DNA from: Hyphomicrobiales bacterium
GTDB lineage: Bacteria; Pseudomonadota; Alphaproteobacteria; Rhizobiales; Beijerinckiaceae
Direction of reading: 5' to 3'
NCBI GenBank assembly: GCA_900299065.1
Contig: OMIJ01000119.1
Location: 1 to 9,381 of the forward strand
DNA length: 9,381 bases
A program made the translations under genes and the position numbers. This document shows positions 1-5,691 of the stretch, piece after piece. The notes below the pieces were generated by a model. That model worked only from the letters and a program-made list of their open reading frames with translations. It was not told the DNA's origin and ran no database searches. Every line of letters starts with the position of its first letter. Position 1 is the stretch's first letter.

Positions 1-1
1 A

Positions 2-547
2 GCCTATATTGCGCATAAGTTCAATGGGCAGGATCTCGAGCCTGGATTGAAAGAATCAGCCTTCTGGGATCCGACCAATTTCACCTTCCCGGCGGGGGTC
101 CATATTTGCGAGCTGGAGATTGATCCACAAACGGGCGTTGCGCGCATTGATCGCTGGACGGCAGTGGATGATTTTGGTGAGGTGATCAATCCCATGATTG
201 TCGAAGGGCAGGTTCATGGCGGTATTACCCAGGGCATTGGCCAGGCCTTATGCGAAGGGGCTGTCTATAGCCAGGATGGGCAATTGCTCACTGCCAGCTA
301 TATGGATTATTGCATGCCGCGCGCTTCCGATGTGCCGTCCTATCAGATCGGCATGACGAAGACGGCCTGTCCGTCCAATCCCTTGGGAATCAAGGGCTGT
401 GGTGAGGCCGGCGCAATTGCTGCGCCGCCGGCTGTGATTAATGCGCTGACCGATGCCTTGGGCCATGAACATGTGCCCATGCCGGCCAGTCCCCGCGCTT
501 TATGGCAGGCGGTCCGCGCCTCCAGCCATAAAATAGCGGCCGAATAG
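2..547 (+). CDS. coxL: CoxL-type molybdopterin subunit of a molybdenum hydroxylase, C-terminal part
   Basis: Large (molybdopterin-binding) subunit of an aerobic CO dehydrogenase/xanthine dehydrogenase-family enzyme, cut by the left window edge. The frame is open from base 2 and gives the last 181 residues; family members have roughly 780-800, so about a quarter is visible. Direct support: the cofactor-binding stretch VHGGITQGIGQAL, and the active-site end KGCGEAGAIAAPPAV, whose Glu is the catalytic base conserved throughout the family. From memory, form I CO dehydrogenases carry a GVGESPH-type sequence here, so this version looks like form II or a related aldehyde-oxidase-like enzyme. The diagnostic AYRGAGR or AYxCSFR loop lies outside the window, so the substrate remains open. 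The stop is 49 bases before the FAD subunit gene, consistent with an S-L-M order in which the [2Fe-2S] subunit would lie further upstream. Confidence 0.93.
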   Translation, partial: AYIAHKFNGQDLEPGLKESAFWDPTNFTFPAGVHICELEIDPQTGVARIDRWTAVDDFGEVINPMIVEGQVHGGITQGIGQALCEGAVYSQDGQLLTASYMDYCMPRASDVPSYQIGMTKTACPSNPLGIKGCGEAGAIAAPPAVINALTDALGHEHVPMPASPRALWQAVRASSHKIAAE

Positions 548-585
548 AATTTTCCCGCTCAGACGGGTATAGAGATAAGACTGAC

Positions 586-591
586 AGGAGA
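586..591 (+). promoter_or_regulatory. Ribosome binding site of coxM
   Basis: AGGAGA lies five bases before the ATG at 597. It supports that start codon, and the resulting N-terminus (MYPFTYHKP) is typical of CoxM proteins. Confidence 0.75.
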
Positions 592-596
592 CACGC

Positions 597-1394
597 ATGT
601 ATCCATTCACCTATCACAAGCCTGACAGCCTTGCCGCTGCTGCTGGTCTTGCTGCCAAGGCAGAGAATGCCAAATTGCTGGCAGGCGGCATGACCTTGCT
701 GCCCACAATGAAGCAACGTCTGGCTTCGCCTGATGATCTGATCGATCTGGGGCAATTGGCGGATCTGCGCGGCATTAGTGTTGCTGGCGATCATGTCACC
801 ATTGGCGCGATGACGCGCCATTATGATGTGGCCAATTCCAAGGATGTGCAGAAAGCCATTCCTGCTCTCGCTGAGCTTGCCGGCATGATTGGTGATCCGG
901 CAGTGCGCAATCGCGGTACGATTGGCGGCTCGCTCGCTAATAATGATCCGGCGGCGGATTATCCGGCAGCGGCTCTGGCGCTGGGTGCAACAATCATCAC
1001 CAATAAGCGCGAGATCTCGGCGGATGATTATTTCACCGGCCTGTTTGAGACAGCGCTGGAAGAGGGCGAGATTGTCACTAAAGTGCGTTTCCCCATTCCT
1101 GCAAAAGCTGCTTATGAAAAATTCCGCAATCCGGCTTCACGCTATGCAATTGTTGGCGTGTTTGTCGCGAGCACAAAATCAGGCGTCCGCCTTGCAGTGA
1201 CGGGTGCAGGTTCGGATGGCGTATTCCGTGTTCCGGCTATGGAAGCCGCCCTCAAGGCTGATTTCAGTGCCAAGGCTTTGGAGTCTTTGACTGTTTCTTC
1301 CGAAGGGTTGAACAGTGACATCCACGCTGATGCTGAATATAGAGCCCATCTGATCAAAGTGATGGCACGTCGGGCTGTGGCCAAAGCCCATTGA
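597..1394 (+). CDS. coxM: CoxM-type FAD-binding subunit of the molybdenum hydroxylase
   Basis: FAD-binding middle subunit (265 residues; family usually about 260-290) that passes electrons from the molybdenum site and [2Fe-2S] clusters to an acceptor. It has the two FAD-binding signatures of the CoxM/XdhB family: AGGMTLLPTMK at residues 29-39 (AGG motif) and GTIGGSLANNDPAADYPAA around residues 107-125 (TIGG motif). The preceding IGDPAVRNRG is also typical. The C-terminal part (about residues 160-265) matches the CO dehydrogenase flavoprotein C-terminal domain in style, including a LAVTGAGSDGVFR stretch. The ATG at 597 is supported by a good ribosome binding site. It follows the CoxL gene closely, so the two are likely co-transcribed. 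No truncation or odd residues were noticed. Confidence 0.95.
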   Translation: MYPFTYHKPDSLAAAAGLAAKAENAKLLAGGMTLLPTMKQRLASPDDLIDLGQLADLRGISVAGDHVTIGAMTRHYDVANSKDVQKAIPALAELAGMIGDPAVRNRGTIGGSLANNDPAADYPAAALALGATIITNKREISADDYFTGLFETALEEGEIVTKVRFPIPAKAAYEKFRNPASRYAIVGVFVASTKSGVRLAVTGAGSDGVFRVPAMEAALKADFSAKALESLTVSSEGLNSDIHADAEYRAHLIKVMARRAVAKAH

Positions 1395-1416
1395 TTCGAC
1401 GGGCAAGTGCCTGTTC

Positions 1417-1457
1417 CAAATTCCAACGGCGGCAGTCACTGCCGCCGTTTGCATTTG
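1417..1457 (+). terminator. Strong hairpin between coxM and coxD, terminator or attenuator
   Basis: A perfect 12-base inverted repeat, AACGGCGGCAGT at 1425-1436 and ACTGCCGCCGTT at 1438-1449, is separated by a single base, giving an 11-bp stem with a three-base loop. An outer CAAAT (1417-1421) can pair with ATTTG (1453-1457) across a symmetric 3x3 internal loop. The run of T after the stem is short and interrupted (TTTGCATTTG), so it is not a textbook intrinsic terminator. Its place 22 bases after the coxM stop suggests it ends or reduces transcription, or protects the 3' end of the structural-subunit mRNA. A bidirectional role is possible because A residues also flank the left side. Confidence 0.65.
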
Positions 1458-1530
1458 CGGTAGGCTTTTGGGCCAGATAGACTTTGCGATGATCTGCACA
1501 ACAGGCTGTGAGCCTTGCGGGTCGCGATCC

Positions 1531-1536
1531 AGAGGG
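1531..1536 (+). promoter_or_regulatory. Ribosome binding site deciding the coxD start
   Basis: AGAGGG sits four bases before the ATG at 1541. An in-frame GTG at 1508 would add 11 residues, but no comparable site was seen in front of it, and a small AGGCT/AGCCT hairpin (1503-1515) overlaps it. The ATG is therefore preferred. Confidence 0.55.
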
Positions 1537-1540
1537 TGAG

Positions 1541-2461
1541 ATGAGCAAGGATAGCGGAACGAAAGTTCAAACGCCTGACAGCATTGAGGCTGTTTTGCGT
1601 CTGCTCGAAGGGGCTGATTATGTCGCTGACCGGGCGCTGGCCACAGTGCTGTTTTTGTCTTTGCGTTTGGGACGCCCGCTTTTGCTCGAAGGTGAGCCCG
1701 GCGTTGGCAAGACAGAGATTGCCAAAGTGCTGGCCAAAATGCTGGGACGGCGTCTGATCCGACTGCAATGTTTTGAAGGTCTGGATATTTCTTCTGCTGT
1801 CTATGAATGGAATTATGCGCAGCAAATGATGGCGATCGGATTGGCTGAGGCCTCGGGTGATACGGATCGGGCGCGATTGGAGAATGATGTCTTCTCGCTG
1901 CGCTATTTGATCAAGCGTCCCTTATTGCAAGCTCTGGAGCCTTTTGCCGAAGGCCCGCCGGTTTTGCTCATAGATGAGCTGGATCGTACGGATGAAGCCT
2001 TTGAGGCTTTTCTGCTCGAGATCTTGTCCGATTATCAAGTGACCATTCCTGAATTAGGAACAATGCGCGCTGAGCAAGCGCCTATTGTGATTGTCACCTC
2101 CAATCGCACACGCGAAGTGCATGATGCGCTCAAACGCCGCTGTCTTTATCATTGGGTGGATTATCCCGATGCCGAACGCGAGTTGAGGATTCTGCGGGCG
2201 AAAGTGCCGCAAGCCCCGGCCAATCTCAGCGCGCAAATTGTTGCCTTTGTTCAGGCTCTGCGCCAGCAGGATTTGTTCAAACAGCCCGGAGTTGCCGAAA
2301 CGTTGGATTGGGCAGCTGCGCTCAGCGAATTGGATGCTGTTGCTCTCGATCCTGCTCTCGTCTCCGATACTCTGGGTGTGCTGTTAAAATATCAGGACGA
2401 CATTGCTAAAATCGAAGGTAGCAAAGTTGCCTCCCTTCTGTCAGATCTCAAGGCTGTGTGA
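1541..2461 (+). CDS. coxD: CoxD-type AAA+ ATPase (MoxR family) for Mo hydroxylase maturation
   Basis: Cytoplasmic MoxR-family AAA+ ATPase of 306 residues, close to known CoxD proteins (about 295). Visible motifs, numbered from the ATG at 1541: Walker A GEPGVGKT at 51-58, Walker B VLLIDELD at 141-148, sensor 1 TSN at 186-188, and an arginine-rich LKRRCLYHW segment at 198-205 where MoxR proteins have their arginine finger. In Oligotropha, CoxD is needed to build the sulfur-bridged Cu-Mo site of CO dehydrogenase; a comparable chaperone role with the VWA partner CoxE is inferred here. The start is ambiguous: GTG at 1508 is in frame, but the ATG has the better ribosome binding site. The stop codon shares one base with the ATG of the next gene (TGATG), which indicates translational coupling. 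Confidence 0.93.
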   Translation: MSKDSGTKVQTPDSIEAVLRLLEGADYVADRALATVLFLSLRLGRPLLLEGEPGVGKTEIAKVLAKMLGRRLIRLQCFEGLDISSAVYEWNYAQQMMAIGLAEASGDTDRARLENDVFSLRYLIKRPLLQALEPFAEGPPVLLIDELDRTDEAFEAFLLEILSDYQVTIPELGTMRAEQAPIVIVTSNRTREVHDALKRRCLYHWVDYPDAERELRILRAKVPQAPANLSAQIVAFVQALRQQDLFKQPGVAETLDWAAALSELDAVALDPALVSDTLGVLLKYQDDIAKIEGSKVASLLSDLKAV

Positions 2462-3003
2462 TGAGTGAAGTAAGTGATGCGATGCAATCCAACCCCGCCA
2501 TGGCTCCAAATCGGGCCTGCGGTTCCTGCACTTTATGTTGCAAGCTTTTCCCGGTGGAGGAATTGAACAAGCCTGCGGGTGTGTGGTGCAGTCATGTCGC
2601 GCAGGGCAAGGGATGTTCGATCTATGCGAATGCTCCAACAGCTTGCCGCAGCTTCTCTTGTCTTTGGCAGATGAATGCTAATCTCGGGCCGGAGTGGAAG
2701 CCTGATCATGCGCGCTTTGTGATGATTAGCCCTTCTGGTTCGGAGGGTTTGATTGTGCGTGTTGATCCGGGCGCTGCGGGTGCCTGGCGTAAAGAGCCCT
2801 ATTATTCCCAGCTCAAACATTGGGCCCGCTCGGCTTTGTTGATGAATGGTTATGTCATGGTGTTGACCGGGCAAAGAGCGACTGTGCTTTTGCCCTCCAG
2901 CGATGTCGATGTTGGCGTGCTTGGTGATGAGGATGAGATTGAAATCGTCAATCAAAATGGCACTTTCAGCGTCAGGGTCATGAAGAAAACGACTGCGGGC
3001 TAG
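2461..3003 (+). CDS. YkgJ-type cysteine-cluster protein, putative metal binding
   Basis: A 180-residue protein whose N-terminal third carries eight cysteines at residues 20, 23, 26, 27, 43, 52, 62 and 67: CGSCTLCCKL, then WCSHV, GCSIY and ACRSFSC. This is the CxxCxxCC signature of the YkgJ/Fliw-unrelated zinc- or iron-chelating family; the rest of the protein has no cysteine. The family is thought to bind metal or an Fe-S cluster, but no defined biochemical role is known to me. No signal peptide or membrane segment is visible, so it should be cytoplasmic. It is tightly embedded: its ATG overlaps the coxD stop, its TAG is five bases before coxE, and AAGG at 2450-2453 can serve as ribosome binding site. 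The position suggests a maturation or metal-handling role for the Mo enzyme; this is inference. GTG at 2458 is an alternative start. Confidence 0.85.
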   Translation: MSEVSDAMQSNPAMAPNRACGSCTLCCKLFPVEELNKPAGVWCSHVAQGKGCSIYANAPTACRSFSCLWQMNANLGPEWKPDHARFVMISPSGSEGLIVRVDPGAAGAWRKEPYYSQLKHWARSALLMNGYVMVLTGQRATVLLPSSDVDVGVLGDEDEIEIVNQNGTFSVRVMKKTTAG

Positions 3004-3008
3004 AGCTC

Positions 3009-4253
3009 ATGTCTGATGAGGGGGCGATAGAATCGGGTGCTATTTTGCCTGACCAGACGGGCCAGCTCGCCAGTAATATTATTTTCTTTGCACGCACTTT
3101 GCGTGCGGCAGGTCTGCCAGTTGGTCCCGGTTCAGCGATGGAGGCTGTGCGGGCTGTTGAAGTTGCTGGTCTGATCAATCGCGCTGATTTTCGTTGCGTC
3201 CTTCATGCAGTGTTTGTGAAAAAGCATGAACATACGATTATCTTCGATCAGGCTTTTGATATTTTCTGGAAGAAGCGCGGCTTTATGCAGAAATTATTGG
3301 CTATGCTCTCGCCCGGCGCCGAGCAGATGAAGCAGGAGCGAAAGCCAGCACAAGCGGGTGCTACGCGTGTTGCTGAGGCCATGTTCAAACGTCCCGATCA
3401 GGAAAAGGCAGAGCAATCGCTTGATCTGGATGCCAGATTGACCATGTCGGCGCAGGAAATTTTACAAAAGAAAGATTTTGCACAAATGAGTGCAGAGGAA
3501 ATTGCGCGCGCGAGAGAAGAAATTTCTAAACTCCGCTTGAGCGAAGATCTGCGGCCGTTGCGGCGCTACATTGCCGATGCGCGCGGTGATAAGATTGATC
3601 CGCGCCGATCTTTTCGTTTGTCTCTGCGGGGCGGCGGGGCAGGCATAGAATTGGCTTTTCGCTCACGGGTAGAAAAACATCCGCCTGTGGTGGCGATCTG
3701 CGATATTTCAGGATCAATGTCGGATTATAGCCGGATCTTCCTACATTTCCTGCATCATCTGACCGCGCAGCGCCGGCATGTGCATACATTCCTGTTTGGC
3801 ACGCGCTTGTCTAATGTGACGCGCGCTTTACGCCATAAGGATGTTGATGAGGCTTTGGCGCAATGTTCCGGCTTTGTTGAAGATTGGTCAGGGGGCACGC
3901 GCATCGCCTCATCCTTGCATGTGTTCAATCATCAATGGTCGCGCCGTGTTTTGGGGCAGGGGGCTATTGTGATCCTGTTCACGGATGGGCTGGAGCGTGA
4001 TCCATCGGGCGAATTGCAACATGAGATGGAGCGACTCAAAAAATCCTGCCGTCGTCTGATTTGGCTCAATCCACTGCTTCGCTATGATCGTTTTGAAGCC
4101 AAGGCGCAGGGTATCAGGGCTATGCTGCCTTATGTGCATGAGTTTCGTCCTGTGCATAATCTGGCGTCCATGGCGCAATTGTGCCAAGCTTTATCGGGCG
4201 AACAGGGCTCGCGTGAGGTTGATCCGCGCCTGTTTTTACGACGTGTTGCATGA
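3009..4253 (+). CDS. coxE: CoxE-type von Willebrand factor A protein
   Basis: VWA-domain protein of 414 residues (Oligotropha CoxE is about 400), the usual partner of CoxD-type MoxR ATPases. The C-terminal half holds the VWA domain with a complete MIDAS metal site: DISGS with D232, S234 and S236, the conserved Thr in GGTRIASSL (T298), and the Asp in LFTDG (D326). The N-terminal half (about 1-200) is helical and charged, with a QEKAEQSL...SAEEIARAREEISKL region that could form a coiled coil or binding surface, and a basic RRYIADARGDKIDPRRSF segment before the VWA fold, as in other CoxE proteins. No signal peptide is seen. It probably recruits CoxD to the apo-enzyme (inference from MoxR-VWA pairs). 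The ribosome binding site before the ATG is weak, so coupling to the upstream cysteine-cluster gene is likely. Confidence 0.95.
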   Translation: MSDEGAIESGAILPDQTGQLASNIIFFARTLRAAGLPVGPGSAMEAVRAVEVAGLINRADFRCVLHAVFVKKHEHTIIFDQAFDIFWKKRGFMQKLLAMLSPGAEQMKQERKPAQAGATRVAEAMFKRPDQEKAEQSLDLDARLTMSAQEILQKKDFAQMSAEEIARAREEISKLRLSEDLRPLRRYIADARGDKIDPRRSFRLSLRGGGAGIELAFRSRVEKHPPVVAICDISGSMSDYSRIFLHFLHHLTAQRRHVHTFLFGTRLSNVTRALRHKDVDEALAQCSGFVEDWSGGTRIASSLHVFNHQWSRRVLGQGAIVILFTDGLERDPSGELQHEMERLKKSCRRLIWLNPLLRYDRFEAKAQGIRAMLPYVHEFRPVHNLASMAQLCQALSGEQGSREVDPRLFLRRVA

Positions 4254-4262
4254 GGGGGGATG

Positions 4263-4595
4263 ATGAGGACATTCGCCACATTGGGTTTGCTCCTCGCTCT
4301 TGCAGGCTGCAATCCCTTTGCCAAGCCGCCTGATCAAAAGGCGATTTATAATGCCGTTCAAAATGTGCCAGAAGGGCCCTTCAATATTGAGGCGGTTGAG
4401 TGCAAGGGGCAAGCAGAGGGTGCCTATCTATGTGCCTTTGATGCGACCATTGTTGCCGGATCGCTGGCAGGTCCCGTGGGGGATCGCCGGCCTGATTATA
4501 AAAGGGTGCGGATGAGTGGCAGCTTTGCGCCGCAAGGACAGAATTGGCGGGGGACTGGCCTTGTTCAATTGAATGAACCAGCCAAAACGCCTTGA
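4263..4595 (+). CDS. Small predicted lipoprotein of unknown function
   Basis: A 110-residue protein beginning with a short positive N-terminus, a hydrophobic run (TLGLLLALA) and a lipobox LAGC with the modified Cys at residue 16. This predicts export and lipid anchoring at the periplasmic side. The mature part has two more cysteines in VECKGQAEGAYLC that could form a disulfide, a hydrophilic middle, and an end (GTGLVQLNE) suggesting a small beta-rich fold. I do not recognise the family. Two adjacent ATGs (4260 and 4263) are possible starts; the G-rich site AGGGG at 4253-4257 is better spaced for 4263. It starts only a few bases after coxE, so it is part of the cluster. That is odd, because its predicted location is outside the cytoplasm where the flanking maturation factors act. 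Confidence 0.82.
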   Translation: MRTFATLGLLLALAGCNPFAKPPDQKAIYNAVQNVPEGPFNIEAVECKGQAEGAYLCAFDATIVAGSLAGPVGDRRPDYKRVRMSGSFAPQGQNWRGTGLVQLNEPAKTP

Positions 4596-4602
4596 GGGGC
4601 CC

Positions 4603-4632
4603 AAGGCTCTGTCATTTTTCTCATAGAGCCTT
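4603..4632 (+). other. Inverted repeat between the lipoprotein gene and the XdhC N-domain gene
   Basis: AAGGCTCT at 4603-4610 is complementary to AGAGCCTT at 4625-4632, giving an 8-bp stem, with a possible extra G-T and T-A pair inside, around a T-rich loop (CATTTTTCTC). The T run is in the loop rather than after the stem, so it does not look like an intrinsic terminator. It lies only 26 bases before the next start codon and could be an mRNA processing or attenuation element. The function is unproven. Confidence 0.45.
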
Positions 4633-4648
4633 ATATAGACCTAAAGAT

Positions 4649-4653
4649 GGAGG
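4649..4653 (+). promoter_or_regulatory. Ribosome binding site deciding the XdhC N-domain start
   Basis: GGAGG lies five bases before the ATG at 4659. An upstream in-frame ATG at 4647 directly overlaps this site, so the ATG at 4659 is the likely start. Confidence 0.75.
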
Positions 4654-4658
4654 TTCTC

Positions 4659-4982
4659 ATGCTGGCATCTGATGATGATATTCTGGCTCAGGCGGAAAGC
4701 TGGCGGCAGGCAGGTCGCGGCGTTGCCATTGCCACTGTGATCGAGACATGGGGCTCTGCGCCCCGTCCAGTAGGCAGCCATTTGGTGATTGATGATCAGG
4801 GCAATTTTCTGGGCTCTGTGTCTGGCGGTTGCGTTGAAGGCGATGTGGTGACACAGGCCATTGATGTGATCAGTTCGGGCTCGTCTGAAACATTGGAATT
4901 TGGCGTGGCGGATGAAACGGCCTGGCGAGCTGGCCTGTCCTGCGGCGGGCGCATTCGTATCTATGTTGAAAAGGTAGTCTGA
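4659..4982 (+). CDS. XdhC-family maturation factor, N-terminal (XdhC/CoxI) domain only
   Basis: A 107-residue stand-alone XdhC_CoxI domain. Conserved stretches are WGSAPRPVGS at residues 31-40, GSVSGGCVEGDVV at 52-64 and GLSCGGRIRIYVE at 92-104; the two cysteines C58 and C95 are at positions commonly conserved in the family. XdhC-type proteins bind the molybdenum cofactor, promote its sulfuration and insert it into xanthine dehydrogenase/CO dehydrogenase-type enzymes. In Rhodobacter XdhC this domain is joined to a C-terminal Rossmann domain; here that domain is encoded by the next gene, whose ATG shares one base with this stop (TGATG). The two products probably act together. The start at 4659 is chosen from the strong ribosome binding site. 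Confidence 0.9.
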   Translation: MLASDDDILAQAESWRQAGRGVAIATVIETWGSAPRPVGSHLVIDDQGNFLGSVSGGCVEGDVVTQAIDVISSGSSETLEFGVADETAWRAGLSCGGRIRIYVEKVV

Positions 4983-5677
4983 TGAAACTCGAGCACCTCA
5001 AAGCGCTCAATCAGGCAAGGGCTGAGCGCCGGGCCATAGCTTTGGTGACGGATCTGGCCAGTGGTGAGCAACGCATAGTGCGTGTCGAGGATCTGGCTTC
5101 AGATCCTTTGGCGGAGGCATTGGATTCTGCCTTTCGGGCAGGCAAAAGCGGTGTAATCGAGCAAGAGGGTCAATCTTATTTTCTAAATGTACAAGTGCCA
5201 CCTGTGCGCATTGTGGTGATTGGCGCTGTGCATATTACTCAGGCGCTGGCACCGATGGCGAAATTGGCTGGTTTTGATCTGACGATCATTGATCCGCGCA
5301 CAGCCTTTGCTACGCCCGAGCGCTTCCCCGATGTCAACCTCATAGCCGAATGGCCCGATGTGGCTCTGGCCAGGCAAAAGCCAGATCGCTATACGGCCAT
5401 GGCCTTTTTCACGCATGATCCGAAGATAGATGATCCAGGCCTGATTGAGGCCCTGAAGGCTGAATGTTTCTATATCGGTGCTCTTGGCTCGCGTAAAACG
5501 CATGCAAGACGCATTGAGCGCATGAAGGCTTTGGGCTTTAACGATGATCAATTAGCGCGCATCAAAGCGCCAATCGGACTTGATATTGGATCGGTCACGC
5601 CAGCTGAAATTGCTGTGTCTGTACTGGGTGAAATCATTCTGGCGCTGCGCAAAAAGCCGTTGCGCGGGACTGCTTAA
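4982..5677 (+). CDS. XdhC-family maturation factor, C-terminal Rossmann domain protein
   Basis: A 231-residue protein with the XdhC Rossmann-fold C-domain (residues about 75-225). Hallmarks are the dinucleotide-type loop VVIGAVHITQALA at 78-90, IDPRTAFATPERF at 103-115, the FTHDPKID segment around 143-150, LGSRKTHARR at 168-177, and PIGLDIGSVTPAEIAVS at 197-213. The first 70 residues resemble a reduced XdhC N-region (ALVTDLASGEQRIV) without the SGGC motif. It is the natural partner of the preceding 107-residue gene, with which it shares one base; AAGG at 4971-4974 is a plausible ribosome binding site. The inferred role is Mo-cofactor sulfuration and delivery to the CoxLM enzyme. The gene might be called coxF or coxI elsewhere; I cannot assign which. 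Confidence 0.92.
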   Translation: MKLEHLKALNQARAERRAIALVTDLASGEQRIVRVEDLASDPLAEALDSAFRAGKSGVIEQEGQSYFLNVQVPPVRIVVIGAVHITQALAPMAKLAGFDLTIIDPRTAFATPERFPDVNLIAEWPDVALARQKPDRYTAMAFFTHDPKIDDPGLIEALKAECFYIGALGSRKTHARRIERMKALGFNDDQLARIKAPIGLDIGSVTPAEIAVSVLGEIILALRKKPLRGTA

Positions 5678-5691
5678 GGGAGCATGCGCGG

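Noticed and set aside
1458..1540. Possible promoter upstream of coxD
   Set aside because: Loose -35/-10-like hexamers can be picked out but none has a convincing pair with normal spacing; not reported as a feature.
1436..1825. Open frame on the - strand across the coxM-coxD gap
   Set aside because: Most of it is antisense to coxD including Walker A, and the translation is low-complexity and His/Gln/Arg-rich.
4260..4262. First of two adjacent ATGs as start of the lipoprotein gene
   Set aside because: The G-rich ribosome binding site abuts it with almost no spacing; the next ATG at 4263 is better placed. The difference is one residue.
4596..4602. GGGGCCC palindrome after the lipoprotein stop
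   Set aside because: Short restriction-site-like palindrome; no evidence of function.
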